This document shows positions 18,471 to 28,451 of a stretch of 64,000 bases of DNA, piece after piece (position 1 is the first letter of the stretch; each line of letters opens with the position of its first letter). The DNA is from Bacteroidia bacterium (lineage in GTDB: Bacteria > Bacteroidota > Bacteroidia > B-17B0 > Aurantibacillaceae): NCBI GenBank assembly GCA_016787705.1, contig JAEUTP010000016.1, positions 1-64,000 of the forward strand. Direction: 5' to 3'. Under the pieces are notes generated by a model. It searched no databases. It was not told the origin of the DNA and saw only the letters and a program-made list of their open reading frames with translations. Position numbers and translations under genes: made by a program.

Positions 18471-19418
18471 TTAAAATTCAATTGTGGGATATAGTTTTTT
18501 TATCTCTTCTTTTTGTTTGATTATAAAGTCCTGTAATTTTTGTTGTTCCTGGCTTCCAGCGCTCATTTGACGATGGTTCAAGGCTAAATTTAGTTTATGG
18601 ATCTGGTTATTCAAGGCTACCGTGCTTTCATTAAAACAAGTCTCTGAAAACTTTTGCCAGATATAATTTACGGCCATTTCGTTGGGGTGAGCAAGGTCTT
18701 CTTTATAAAATCGGTAATCTCGTAAATCGTCATTTACCAATTCGTAAGCAGCAAAGTAATAACAATTTTTATTTCGTTTGATCAATTCATGTACTGCAAC
18801 GCTCAAGGTAGATTTACTTAAATTATTTTCTACAACACCATCTTTTAAATATTTTACCGGCGATACAGTAAAAATGATCTTCAGTTTTGGATTAAATATC
18901 TGCAGTTTTTTGATTAAACCATTATAAGCCGAAACAATTTCGTTTACTGCTAATAAATTCTTCTCAAAGATCTGTTGTGGTTGTTTATGACAATTGGCAA
19001 CAACTTGCCCGCTTGTTAAATGGTGATAGAAAAAAGCAGTGCCAAAAGTAATGATCAATACATCACTTTTTTTTAAAAGCCCATTTGCTTTTTTAGTTTG
19101 AAAATTTATATTTTCTTTTAGCTCTTTAGTTGTAGAAGCGTTTACAGATGTATGATGAAGATAACTGTAATAAAGGCCGTTGCGTGATAAAATAAAATTA
19201 TCGCTCAACTCTTTTAAATTTAAAATATCGGTAATACTCTGATGAATGCTGGCCGGGTTAAATAAAATGCCACTTGGATTAGAATAAGATTTGAATTTAT
19301 GTTGATCTAATAAATTGCCAATATTCTCAGAAAAGCAGGAGCCGATCAAAAATAAATTTTGTTCATGACCTATCTCAAAGTCAAATTTTTGGGGATTATA
19401 GTTTAAATGGAACTTCAT
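18471..19418 (-). CDS. GSCFA domain protein
   Basis: 315 residues. The family signature is at residues 26-31 of LIGSCFSENIG, followed by NPSGILFNP, and LIITFGTAFFY in the middle. The GSCFA domain has an SGNH-hydrolase-like layout and is found in Bacteroidota proteins whose substrates are unknown. No signal peptide. Its ATG directly follows the TAA of the CCA-adding enzyme gene with no spacer, so the two are almost certainly co-translated. Confidence 0.87.
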   Translation of the reverse strand: MKFHLNYNPQKFDFEIGHEQNLFLIGSCFSENIGNLLDQHKFKSYSNPSGILFNPASIHQSITDILNLKELSDNFILSRNGLYYSYLHHTSVNASTTKELKENINFQTKKANGLLKKSDVLIITFGTAFFYHHLTSGQVVANCHKQPQQIFEKNLLAVNEIVSAYNGLIKKLQIFNPKLKIIFTVSPVKYLKDGVVENNLSKSTLSVAVHELIKRNKNCYYFAAYELVNDDLRDYRFYKEDLAHPNEMAVNYIWQKFSETCFNESTVALNNQIHKLNLALNHRQMSAGSQEQQKLQDFIIKQKEEIKKLYPTIEF

Positions 19419-20816
19419 TTATTTTTTTAGCTCTGCAAATTTTTTATCTAAAAATTCTTTTGCGCTGTTATAATTATTCTCAACTTCTCCATCTAAAATT
19501 GCATCCTTTAAGGCATTCTTTAAAATACCAATATCTTTTCCGGGAGTTAAGTTGTAAAGTTTCATGATCTCATCACCGCTAATTGGGGGTTGCCAGTTAC
19601 GGATCTTATCTTTTTCTTCAAGCTCAATTAATTTTTTGCGCACAATTTCAAAGTTGAACATGTAGCGCTTTACTTTGTTAGGATTTTTAGTAGTGATATC
19701 ACTTTCGCAAAGTGTCATCAGGTCTTCAATATCATTGCCTGCTTCAAACAATAATCTTCTTACAGCGCTATCTGTAACTTCTGTTTTTGCTAAAACTATG
19801 GGGCGCAAATGCAGCTCTACCAATTTTTGAACGTATTTCATTTTTTCGTTCAACGGCAATTTTAAATTGGTAAAGATCTTTGGCACCATGCGTGCACCTT
19901 TGTCTTCGTGACCATGAAAGGTAAAACCATGTCCTTCTTCAAAACGTTTGGTAGCAGGCTTTGCAATGTCGTGTAAAATGGCAGCCCAACGTAACCAAAG
20001 GTTATCACTTTTTTTGGCCGTATTGTCTAATACTTCTAAAGTGTGATAGAAATTATCTTTATGCGAAAGCCCATTAATTGTTTCTACGCCATGTAATTTT
20101 ACCATCTCCGGAAAAATAATGTGCAATAAGCCTGTATCAAATAACAATTTAAAGCCAACCGAAGGAACAGGCGAAAGAATGATCTTATTTAATTCATCCG
20201 TTATTCTTTCTTTTGAAACAATTTTTATTCTTTCTTTTTGCCATATAATGGCCATACGTGATTTTTCTTCAATTTCAAAACCAAGCTGCGATGAAAAGCG
20301 TATAGCACGCATCATTCTTAAAGGATCATCGCTGTAGGTTATTTCAGGTTCTAATGGCGTGCGAATAATTTTATTTTCGAGATCTTTCAGTCCATCAAAA
20401 GGATCTAATAGTTTCCCGAAGTTGTTTTTTGATAAGCCAATTGCCAAAGCATTAATTGTAAAATCTCTCCTGTTCTGATCGTCTTCTAAAGTACCATCTT
20501 CTACTATGGGTTTACGTGAATCACGATTATAACTTTCTTTTCTTGCACCTACAAATTCAATCTCAAGATCTTTATATTTTACCTGTGCGGTACCAAAATT
20601 TTTAAATGTAGAAAGATGCGCTTCTTCTCCTAATTTTTTATGAAGTGAGGTAGCAAGATCAATTCCTTTACCAATTGTAACCACATCAATATCTTTGCTC
20701 GCACGCTTTAAAAAAATATCGCGTATATAACCGCCAATAGCATAAGCATCAACGTTTAATTCGTCGGCACAGGCTTGAATTTGCTTAAAAATATCCTGGT
20801 TTAAAAATTGGTACAT
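19419..20816 (-). CDS. cca: CCA tRNA nucleotidyltransferase with HD domain
   Basis: 465 residues. The nucleotidyltransferase head has GGYIRD (about 28-33), the metal-binding DID at 42-44 and RRDFTINALAIG near 116-127. The RNA-binding region YSDDPLRMMRAIRF follows. A C-terminal HD phosphohydrolase-type domain contains H258, the H282-D283 pair (LHDIAKP) and HGHEDKGA. The enzyme adds or repairs the 3' CCA of tRNAs; the HD part may trim 2',3'-cyclic phosphate. First of a pair with GSCFA. Confidence 0.93.
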   Translation of the reverse strand: MYQFLNQDIFKQIQACADELNVDAYAIGGYIRDIFLKRASKDIDVVTIGKGIDLATSLHKKLGEEAHLSTFKNFGTAQVKYKDLEIEFVGARKESYNRDSRKPIVEDGTLEDDQNRRDFTINALAIGLSKNNFGKLLDPFDGLKDLENKIIRTPLEPEITYSDDPLRMMRAIRFSSQLGFEIEEKSRMAIIWQKERIKIVSKERITDELNKIILSPVPSVGFKLLFDTGLLHIIFPEMVKLHGVETINGLSHKDNFYHTLEVLDNTAKKSDNLWLRWAAILHDIAKPATKRFEEGHGFTFHGHEDKGARMVPKIFTNLKLPLNEKMKYVQKLVELHLRPIVLAKTEVTDSAVRRLLFEAGNDIEDLMTLCESDITTKNPNKVKRYMFNFEIVRKKLIELEEKDKIRNWQPPISGDEIMKLYNLTPGKDIGILKNALKDAILDGEVENNYNSAKEFLDKKFAELKK

Positions 20817-20879
20817 TCTGCCGCGTAAAAGTACGATTTTAACGGGAAAAAAGAGGAAAGAAAAGCGGGAAAAGACGCG

Positions 20880-22046
20880 TTATTTTTTTATTTCCGCTCG
20901 TCTTTTTTTCTCCTTCATGATCAGGTTCAACTCACGTCCGGTCTGGCCTTTAACGCTGGTATTCTCCTGTGCTCTTCTTATAAGGTAGGGTAATACTTCT
21001 TTTACAGGGCCATAAGGCACATATTTGGCCACGTTGTAATTGTTAAGAGAAAGATTATAACTGATATGATCGCTCATACCAAATAATTGTGAGAAATAAA
21101 TACGTTTATCAGCAGGTTGAATGTTCTTTAGCTGCATTAACTCAACAAGATTGAGGCTGCTTTTTTCGTTATGCGTGCCGGCGCAAAGCCCAATTACATC
21201 AATATTATCCACGCATAATTTTAAGGCTGCGTTATAATCATTATCACTGGCTTCTTTACTTGGTTGAATAGGAGAAGGATAATTCATTTCAGCTGCGCGT
21301 TTCCTTTCTTTTTCCATATAAGCACCACGCACTAATTTTGCGCCAATGTGGTAACCGTTAGTTTTTCCGTGTTTGATGGATTCTGTTAAATACGCCAAAC
21401 GATCGTGACGGTAAAATTGATAAGTGTTATAAATTAGCGCAGAATTTTTATTATAAAGCGCCATATTCTCATTGGCAAGATCATCAATGGCTGGTTGTAT
21501 CCAGCTTTCTTCCGCATCAATAAAAATAGCCTGATTATTTTCGTAAGCAGAGCCACATATCTTAGTTACACGATCTTTTACACGCTGCCATTCTTGTTTT
21601 TCGGCCTCTGTTAAGGTTCCTTTTGCACTTACTTTTTGTAAAAGATCAAAACGTGCTAAGCCGGTAACTTTAAATACGCAAAACGGAATATGTTTGTCGT
21701 TCTTTGCTTTTTTTATGGTGTCTAATGTTTCTTTCAAACAATGATCAAAATCTTCTTCGCTTTCTTTTCCTTCTACACTATAATCTAAAATAGTACCGAT
21801 ATTGTATTTGCCGAGTTGTTCAATAGTAACAGAACAATCGTGAATGGTTTCACCGCCAACAAATTGTTTAAAGATGGTGTTTTTTATCAGGCCTTTAAAA
21901 CCAACGTTTAAAGCCAATGGACCAAAATTCGCACCCATCTTTACTAATAGGGGATTGCCAATTAGTTTGAACAACCAATAAGAACGGTTTAATTCTGAAT
22001 TTGTTTTTGCTTTAAATGCGTTTTCTGTATTTTCAAAAGAGACCAT
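20880..22046 (-). CDS. Proline dehydrogenase
   Basis: 388 residues, stand-alone FAD-dependent proline dehydrogenase that turns proline into 1-pyrroline-5-carboxylate. Landmarks are FCVFKVTGLAR, IFIDAEESWIQPAID, GAKLVRGAYMEKER and the C-terminal substrate helix PYLIRRAQENTSV. The partner P5C dehydrogenase is not adjacent. A degenerate inverted repeat separates it from the upstream M16 peptidase gene, so transcription from that side may be cut. Confidence 0.92.
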   Translation of the reverse strand: MVSFENTENAFKAKTNSELNRSYWLFKLIGNPLLVKMGANFGPLALNVGFKGLIKNTIFKQFVGGETIHDCSVTIEQLGKYNIGTILDYSVEGKESEEDFDHCLKETLDTIKKAKNDKHIPFCVFKVTGLARFDLLQKVSAKGTLTEAEKQEWQRVKDRVTKICGSAYENNQAIFIDAEESWIQPAIDDLANENMALYNKNSALIYNTYQFYRHDRLAYLTESIKHGKTNGYHIGAKLVRGAYMEKERKRAAEMNYPSPIQPSKEASDNDYNAALKLCVDNIDVIGLCAGTHNEKSSLNLVELMQLKNIQPADKRIYFSQLFGMSDHISYNLSLNNYNVAKYVPYGPVKEVLPYLIRRAQENTSVKGQTGRELNLIMKEKKRRAEIKK

Positions 22047-22054
22047 ATATAAAA

Positions 22055-22101
22055 TTAGATTTTAGATTTTTTGACCTTAGATTAAATCTGAGATCTTAAA
22101 T
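22055..22101. repeat. Degenerate AGATTT/AAATCT inverted repeat
   Basis: TTAGATTTTAGATTT at the left pairs imperfectly with AAATCTGAGATCTTAA at the right. The words are the same as in the perfect hairpin at 6517-6558, suggesting one dispersed repeat family. It occupies most of the gap between the M16 peptidase and proline dehydrogenase genes. Confidence 0.5.
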
Positions 22102-22103
22102 TA

Positions 22104-25082
22104 TCAGTAGCCGAATACTTCTTTAAGGGTTAAAAATTTAACGGTGCCATATTTTTCAAGAACTTTAAGATCAAGATTTTCTTTTTTTCCTAATACTAAA
22201 ACAGTGGTTGGTTTGTTCTTAATTGTTTCTTTTTGAAATTTCTGAATATCTTCAAATTTATAGTTTTGAATCTTATCATAAATATCTTTTCTTATGTCTG
22301 TTTTGTTTCCGAGTTTCTCTGCATTCACATAGTTAAAAAGTATCTCAGATTTGGTAATACGTTGTGTTCTCATTTCCTGTAATATCATTTCTCTTGAAGA
22401 ATTAAAACCACCTTCAGATTTTGGCATATCATTTAAAAGATCACTTAATCCTTTTAACGCTTCGCTTAATTTATCAGCCTGTGAGCCAATATAAGAAGCA
22501 TTAAAATAATTTTTATTTATTTTATTAGGCTGGTTGTAACCCGAATAGGTAGAATAGGCAAGCGCCTTTGATTCGCGCAGATCCTGGAAAACAATACTAC
22601 TCATACCGCCACCAAAATAATTATTGTAGAGTACCACTAACGGTACTTTTGCAACATCATATTTTTCGCCATTAGAAAGCATCATGATCTCAACTTGTGT
22701 CATGTCAAAATCTACCACATAAACGGTTTTATCTAAAATACGTTCAGTGAAATTGTACATTGGTGGAACAGGGTTTAATTTTTCGGGAGCAATGTGATAA
22801 GCATTTAGTAAACCTTTTATTTCGTCCAATTCACTGGGACCATAATACAAAACGCTGTGCTCAAACCCACTTAATGATTTTATTTTATTTTTAATATCAG
22901 CAACGGTTATTTTATTTATCTCATCATCACTTAAAACATACGAAAAAGGATTTACAGCACCGTAGCGTGCATAATTAAGCATGGCAGAATTTAAAATAGT
23001 TTCTTTAGAAAGCTTTTTATCGTTACGTGATTTAATAACATCTGCCAATAGATTTTTAAGAACGGTTTCATCCACCATTGGCTTATCTAATATTTTTTCA
23101 AATAATTTTAAAGCTTTTTCAAAATTGTCAGACAATCCTGATAAGCTTACCCAGGTATTTTCATTGTCACTAAAAACGTTGAACGAACAACCCAGGCGGT
23201 AAAATTCCTGTTTTATTTTCGCAGCGTTCATTCCTTCTGTAGCCAGGTAAGGAATATATTTAACGGCAACAGGCAATAACTTATCGTTATTTTTTCCCAT
23301 ATCAAATTTGTAGTATAATTCAAATAATTTATTTTCTACATTCTTGTTGTATAATACGGGTATGTTTGATTTTATGGAAGCTTTTACAATGTCTTTTTCA
23401 TAATTAATAAATTTAGGTTCAATTTTTCCAGGAATCCAATTATTTACATCGTTTACAAATTTCGAGGTATTGTCTCTGTCAACCTCTACTGGTGTAATAG
23501 CAGGTTTTTCAACTTTTTCCATTGGTGGTGTTACACCGGTTCTTTTATACACCACAACATAGTTTGAACTGTTGAAATTCTTGTTCGCAAAATCAACAAT
23601 TTCTTTTTTAGTAATCTTTGATATACGTTCTAACCTATCAACGGCTTTTTGCCATTTGGTATTTGTAATAAACGCGTCTAACATTTCAGCAGCGCGTGAT
23701 GAGTTTTGTTCCAGCTCTTTTGTTTTACGTAATTTAAAATCTGTAATAACAGCTTCCAGCAACCAATCTGGAAAGTCTCCTTTTTTAATTAATTCTATTT
23801 GTTCTAAAATTAATTTTTCTACTTCTTCTAAACTTTGACCTTCTTTTGGTTCGCCTGTAAAACCAAACAAAGTATAATCGTTCAATACATAAAATATATC
23901 ATTGCTATTAAGTACTTTTTGTGCCTGGTTTAAATTAATATCCATTAAGCCTGCCGTACCATTATAAAGGATATTTGCCATCAACTCACCAACATCAGCA
24001 TCAGTTGTACCTTCGCCACCAACGCGCCAACCCATATTTACACTTGCGGGATCAGGACCGATAACTGTTTTTACGATCTTTGAAGTAATTGGCTTTTCAG
24101 GCTCAAATTTATAAACATCAACCGGCTTTGATGCAAAGCTTCCAAAATTCTTTTCAATTTCTATAATTACCTTATCAGGATCAAAATCACCACTCATAAC
24201 AATGGCCATATTATTAGGCACATAATATTTATTGTAAAATTTATTGATCTCCACCAATGAAGGGTTTTTTAAATGATCAATAGTGCCAATAGTTGTTTGT
24301 GTGCCATAAGTATGTTTTTGAAACAAGCCGCTCATTAGTGCTTCATATACTTTGTTATTATCGCTATCGAGGCTGCGGTTCTTTTCTTCATACACAGCTT
24401 CCAGTTCTGTGTGGAACAAACGCAAGACAGGTTTGCGAAAACGTTCTGCTTCTATCTTTAGCCAATTATCAATTTGATTGCTTGGAATATCATTCACGTA
24501 AACTGTCTGATCAAATGATGTAAAAGCATTAGTGGCATCCGCACCAATAGTTGCCATCATTTTATCATACTCGTTGGCAATAGCATATTTTGCAGCAACA
24601 CCACTTATGCTATCGATTTGGTGATAAATGGCTTTACGTTTTGCCTCATCTTTTGTTTGTCGATATACTTCATATAAATTCTCTATTTTTTTTATTTCAA
24701 CTTCTTCTTTTTTAAAATCTTTTGTGCCATAAACATCCGTGCCTTTAAAAACCATGTGTTCTAAATAATGCGCAAGGCCGGTTGCATTTGCCGGATCATT
24801 TTTACTGCCGGCCCTCACAGCAATGTATGTTTGAATTCGGGGTGCATTTTTATAAACAGAAAGATATACTTTCAGACCGTTTTTTAAAGTGTAGATTCTT
24901 GTTTTTAACGGATCGTTCAATACAAACTCATAACTTGGGCCTGATTGATGAATATCTGCAACAGGCGTTGATAATCCGTTTGGTTTTCCTAAAGGTTTTT
25001 TTGGTTTTGTAGTTGTTTGTCCGAATGAAATAGCAGTAATTAATATAGCTAAAAGGAAAAACCTGGATTTTTTATTTATCAT
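22104..25082 (-). CDS. M16 family zinc metallopeptidase (two-domain, secreted)
   Basis: 992 residues. A signal peptide ends near SFGQ (residue 21). The inverted zinc motif HYLEH is at residues 105-109, and the downstream glutamate ligand lies in ELEAVYEEKNRSLD near 226-239, after an insertion of about 60 residues that widens the usual spacing. The second, inactive M16-like half begins after residue ~530 and carries the R/Y-type ending FGGGMSSIVFQDLRESKALAYS. Such periplasmic enzymes degrade peptides; the substrate is unknown. It lies 29 bases after dnaX and may share its transcript. Confidence 0.93.
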   Translation of the reverse strand: MINKKSRFFLLAILITAISFGQTTTKPKKPLGKPNGLSTPVADIHQSGPSYEFVLNDPLKTRIYTLKNGLKVYLSVYKNAPRIQTYIAVRAGSKNDPANATGLAHYLEHMVFKGTDVYGTKDFKKEEVEIKKIENLYEVYRQTKDEAKRKAIYHQIDSISGVAAKYAIANEYDKMMATIGADATNAFTSFDQTVYVNDIPSNQIDNWLKIEAERFRKPVLRLFHTELEAVYEEKNRSLDSDNNKVYEALMSGLFQKHTYGTQTTIGTIDHLKNPSLVEINKFYNKYYVPNNMAIVMSGDFDPDKVIIEIEKNFGSFASKPVDVYKFEPEKPITSKIVKTVIGPDPASVNMGWRVGGEGTTDADVGELMANILYNGTAGLMDINLNQAQKVLNSNDIFYVLNDYTLFGFTGEPKEGQSLEEVEKLILEQIELIKKGDFPDWLLEAVITDFKLRKTKELEQNSSRAAEMLDAFITNTKWQKAVDRLERISKITKKEIVDFANKNFNSSNYVVVYKRTGVTPPMEKVEKPAITPVEVDRDNTSKFVNDVNNWIPGKIEPKFINYEKDIVKASIKSNIPVLYNKNVENKLFELYYKFDMGKNNDKLLPVAVKYIPYLATEGMNAAKIKQEFYRLGCSFNVFSDNENTWVSLSGLSDNFEKALKLFEKILDKPMVDETVLKNLLADVIKSRNDKKLSKETILNSAMLNYARYGAVNPFSYVLSDDEINKITVADIKNKIKSLSGFEHSVLYYGPSELDEIKGLLNAYHIAPEKLNPVPPMYNFTERILDKTVYVVDFDMTQVEIMMLSNGEKYDVAKVPLVVLYNNYFGGGMSSIVFQDLRESKALAYSTYSGYNQPNKINKNYFNASYIGSQADKLSEALKGLSDLLNDMPKSEGGFNSSREMILQEMRTQRITKSEILFNYVNAEKLGNKTDIRKDIYDKIQNYKFEDIQKFQKETIKNKPTTVLVLGKKENLDLKVLEKYGTVKFLTLKEVFGY

Positions 25083-25111
25083 CGATACGTTATTATTTTG
25101 GAGATATAAAT

Positions 25112-26833
25112 TTAATAATCTATTTCTAAATCAAAACGTTTTTTTAGCTCAAGTAAGGCAGGGTTCTTTTCAGCCATATTCTTAAAAACATCTACAGGTT
25201 TGTAAGCTTTGCCTTGTGCCTCGGCTTCACTGATCTCAATTTCAAGCCCAATGGAGTTGTTTTGCAGCAATTTTCGTATCTCATCTAAAAACTCCTGTTT
25301 AATGTCCGTTAGCTTTTCTTTTTGAGATTCGTTATTGATCTTTAGAGTAATGATCTTATCTGTAAAGGTAATTTGGGCCATTTCTAATGTTATACCAACT
25401 TGTTTTTGACCATTTTTTTGTTTGGTAATAGCATAATCTTTTATCACGTTTTTAACGTCTTCAAGATTTACTTCTTTGTTTGCTTCGGTAGGGGTTACTT
25501 CTTCGGCACTATTAAGAATAGCCTCAAGTGTTTTGTTATTTTGCGCTTTGGTTTCGTTTAAACTAAAGGCAGATTTTATTTTTAGCTGATCAAAGGGTAC
25601 GCTGGGTTTTGTAGCCAGTTTAATTTCAGGTTCATTTAATGAAGTAACTTTTGAAACAACTGAAGCAGTTAAAGATGCCGTTTCAGCTTTTTTCTCAAGA
25701 TCAGATTCTAAGCTGTCATTTTTTTTTTCCGCATCGGGCGATGCGGTTAAAAAGGTGAGCTGCATAAGTGCCATTTCAACCAACAAACGTTGATTTTTTG
25801 CACTCTTGTAATTCACATCTGTTTTACTAATAAGGGCCAAAGCTTTTAATAAAAAAGTAAGGCTGCATTTTTGCGACTGCTCAACGTAACGTTTTTTTAA
25901 AGTGTCGCTAATTTCAATTAATGTAATAGTTTGCGGATCTTTACTTACCAGCAAATTGCGCAAGTGTTCACCCAAACCAATTAAAAAGTTATGTCCGTCA
26001 AATCCTTTTTTAAGAATATCATCAAAAGTAAGCATGATCTCAGGCAATTGCTGAGTTAAAAAAGAATCGGTTATTTTAAAATAATAATCATAATCTAAAA
26101 CATTTAAATTATCTACAACCTGTTTGTAAGTAAGATGATTACCTGTAAAAGCAACCATTTGATCAAAAATAGAACAGGCATCACGCAAACCTCCATCTGC
26201 TTTTTGCGCAATAATGTGCAAAGCTTCGGGCTCAAAAGTAACATGTTCTTCATTAGCCATAAAAGCAAGATGAGAACTGATATCCTCTGTTTTAATTCTA
26301 TTAAAATTAAAAACCTGGCAACGTGATAATATGGTTGGAATGATCTTATGCTTTTCTGTTGTTGCTAAAATAAATTTAGCATGTTTTGGAGGCTCTTCCA
26401 ACGTTTTTAAGAAAGCGTTAAAGGCGGCGGTGCTCAACATGTGCACCTCGTCAATGATATACACTTTGTATTCGCCTAATTGTGGCGCAAAGCGCACCTG
26501 GTCTACCAGGTTGCGAATATCTTCAACGGAATTATTACTGGCGGCATCTAACTCATAAACGTTTAAAGATGCCCCTGAATTAAATGAAGTACATGATTCA
26601 CAGGTATCACAAGCTTCGCCATTAGCATTAATGTTAAAACAATTAATTGTTTTAGCGAAGATACGCGCGCAGGTTGTTTTACCCACACCACGTGGCCCGC
26701 AAAACAAATAAGCCTGAGCCAGTTGTTTATTGATAATGGCATTTTTTAAAGTATTGGTAATATGGCTTTGCCCAACAACTGTGTTAAACAGTTGCGGACG
26801 GTACTTACGGGCCGATACTATAAAATTTTCCAT
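25112..26833 (-). CDS. dnaX: DNA polymerase III gamma/tau subunit
   Basis: 573 residues. The clamp-loader ATPase has Walker A GPRGVGKTT at 46-54, four zinc cysteines (65, 75, 78, 81), Walker B IIDEVHML near 126-133 and the SRC sensor at 170-172. A variable linker rich in Lys, Glu, Ser and Thr (about 370-450) leads to the C-terminal tau-like region. No A-rich slippery run plus early stop was noticed, so I cannot say whether a short gamma form is made. First gene of a long minus-strand run. Confidence 0.95.
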   Translation of the reverse strand: MENFIVSARKYRPQLFNTVVGQSHITNTLKNAIINKQLAQAYLFCGPRGVGKTTCARIFAKTINCFNINANGEACDTCESCTSFNSGASLNVYELDAASNNSVEDIRNLVDQVRFAPQLGEYKVYIIDEVHMLSTAAFNAFLKTLEEPPKHAKFILATTEKHKIIPTILSRCQVFNFNRIKTEDISSHLAFMANEEHVTFEPEALHIIAQKADGGLRDACSIFDQMVAFTGNHLTYKQVVDNLNVLDYDYYFKITDSFLTQQLPEIMLTFDDILKKGFDGHNFLIGLGEHLRNLLVSKDPQTITLIEISDTLKKRYVEQSQKCSLTFLLKALALISKTDVNYKSAKNQRLLVEMALMQLTFLTASPDAEKKNDSLESDLEKKAETASLTASVVSKVTSLNEPEIKLATKPSVPFDQLKIKSAFSLNETKAQNNKTLEAILNSAEEVTPTEANKEVNLEDVKNVIKDYAITKQKNGQKQVGITLEMAQITFTDKIITLKINNESQKEKLTDIKQEFLDEIRKLLQNNSIGLEIEISEAEAQGKAYKPVDVFKNMAEKNPALLELKKRFDLEIDY

Positions 26834-26923
26834 TGATAGACCTTAAATTTACGCCAAATAAGCCTTTTTCAGAAATGATTTTGTGCCTAAAAAAGGTTAA
26901 ATTATTAACCATGTGTTTATAAA

Positions 26924-26931
26924 TATATTTG
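26924..26931 (+). promoter_or_regulatory. Promoter -7 box (TATATTTG)
   Basis: Perfect TAnnTTTG box 22 bases before the GTG start at 26954. No good TTTG is present about 19 bases upstream. It is divergent from dnaX. Confidence 0.5.
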
Positions 26932-26953
26932 AGAAAAAGGTACATTTATAGCA

Positions 26954-27763
26954 GTGAAGAGGAATAAACTTATAGCACTATTGGGATTTACCCTTGTGGT
27001 TAATTGTTTATGCGCGCAAAGGATCCTAAAGGGTATTGTAGTTGAAAAGGATAGCGCTACAATAATGCCTTTTGTTTTTTTGATCAATAAAAGTACCGGA
27101 AATGGCACAATGAGTGATAATGATGGTCGTTTTTTACTTTCATCCAATAATAACGATACCTTAATTTGCTCATTTGTTGGTTATTCTAAAGCCTATTTGC
27201 CTGTAAATAAATTAAAGTCAAACAGCAAAGGTGAAATTATTATTGTTCTTGAAAAACAATACATAAACTTAAATACAGTTACTGTTACTTCTTTTAAAAT
27301 TAAACCATACGAGCGTGAGTACATGAACGATATTATTGACAGAAGTAAGATAAGAAGTTTGGATTACGCAAGCAGCCCGATAACTGCCTTGTACGACAGG
27401 TATAGTAAAGAAGGCAGGCAGGTAAGAAAACTGGCAAAAATTTTTGAAGATCTTTTAATTGAAGAGGAAGTACAAAAAAGGTTAAGTCCTGAAATATTGC
27501 GTCGTTTAACAGGCGATGATAATATTGATTATTACGCTTTCAGAAAATACTGTTATAATGTAAGTAATGAATTTATTGTTACGCATGAAGGTGTTGAGCT
27601 TTACTCAAGAATAATGGAATGTTATAAGCGCTGGAAAAATGAAAAAGGCGCAGGTTACAATAGTGATAAGGGTTACCAGGATAAAAATAATTCAGAAAAC
27701 AATGGTTACAAACCTTTTAATAAAGTTGATTATAATAAAGGCGGCAAAAAGAAAGAAGAGTAA
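26954..27763 (+). CDS. Secreted protein with N-terminal carboxypeptidase regulatory-like domain
   Basis: 269 residues from a GTG start. The signal peptide ends NCLCAQ (about 22). Residues 25-105 match the CarboxypepD_reg-like beta-sandwich found at the front of TonB-dependent receptors (GIVVEKDSATIMPFVFL, DNDGRFLL, SFVGY). No plug or barrel follows. Instead there is a helical, charged region and a low-complexity Asn/Lys/Gly tail ending in KKKEE. Probably an envelope protein; function unknown. A DinB-like gene follows after 17 bases. Confidence 0.75.
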   Translation: MKRNKLIALLGFTLVVNCLCAQRILKGIVVEKDSATIMPFVFLINKSTGNGTMSDNDGRFLLSSNNNDTLICSFVGYSKAYLPVNKLKSNSKGEIIIVLEKQYINLNTVTVTSFKIKPYEREYMNDIIDRSKIRSLDYASSPITALYDRYSKEGRQVRKLAKIFEDLLIEEEVQKRLSPEILRRLTGDDNIDYYAFRKYCYNVSNEFIVTHEGVELYSRIMECYKRWKNEKGAGYNSDKGYQDKNNSENNGYKPFNKVDYNKGGKKKEE

Positions 27764-27780
27764 TTATAAAATTATACGCC

Positions 27781-28350
27781 ATGAAAAATGATTTTTTAGA
27801 AACGGCAAAAAAACAATTTGATTATTATAAATTGTTAGGTGAAAAAACATTTGAGCAATTAAGCGAAGAGCAATTGTTTTACATGTATAATGAGGATAGT
27901 AACAGTATTGGCATCATTGTAAAACATTTGCATGGCAATATGCTTAGCCGCTGGACAGATTTTTTAACGGCCGATGGGGAAAAAGAAAACCGTAACCGTG
28001 ATGGTGAATTTGAAAACGATATTAAGACAAAAAAGGAGTTATTAGAAAGATGGAATGAAGGTTGGAAACGTTTGTTTGACACATTGAGTTCTTTAACCGA
28101 AGATGATCTAAGCAAAACGGTTTATATCCGCAACCAGGGTTGTTCTGCAATGGATGCTATTATGCGCCAATTAGCTCATTATCCTTACCACGTAGGGCAA
28201 ATTGTTTTTGTAGGAAAAATGCTTACGAATAATAACTGGAAAAGTTTATCCATTCCAAAAAATGCGTCTAAAGAATATAACGCTGATAAATTTGCACAAC
28301 CAAAACACGATGCCCATTTTACGGATGAGTATTTGAAGAAGAAAGATTAA
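27781..28350 (+). CDS. DinB superfamily protein (DUF1572)
   Basis: 189 residues, four-helix-bundle type. Histidines in KHLHGNMLSRW and LAHYPYHVGQIVFVGK are in the positions of the DinB metal-binding triad. DUF1572 members are putative thiol-dependent metal enzymes with unknown substrates. It follows the carboxypeptidase-regulatory-like gene by 17 bases. An inverted repeat of the CACAAAG type lies downstream, overlapping the end of the convergent SRPBCC gene. Confidence 0.85.
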   Translation: MKNDFLETAKKQFDYYKLLGEKTFEQLSEEQLFYMYNEDSNSIGIIVKHLHGNMLSRWTDFLTADGEKENRNRDGEFENDIKTKKELLERWNEGWKRLFDTLSSLTEDDLSKTVYIRNQGCSAMDAIMRQLAHYPYHVGQIVFVGKMLTNNNWKSLSIPKNASKEYNADKFAQPKHDAHFTDEYLKKKD

Positions 28351-28366
28351 TTCCATTCTTATTTAA

Positions 28367-28451
28367 ACCACAAAGTGCACAAAGAACGCACTATGAATAC
28401 GAAGTATTTTTCTTAGTCTTCTTTGTGAAATAGCTTAGTGTTCTTAGTGGG
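28367..28451. repeat. CACAAAG-type imperfect inverted repeat
   Basis: The left arm near 28368-28384 (CCACAAAGTGCACAAAG) pairs with the complement of the right arm near 28434-28450 (CCACTAAGAACACTAAG read on the minus strand), 13 of 17 positions. The right arm reaches the last codons of the SRPBCC gene. Such CACAAAG/CTTTGTG elements look like dispersed intergenic repeats. Confidence 0.55.
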
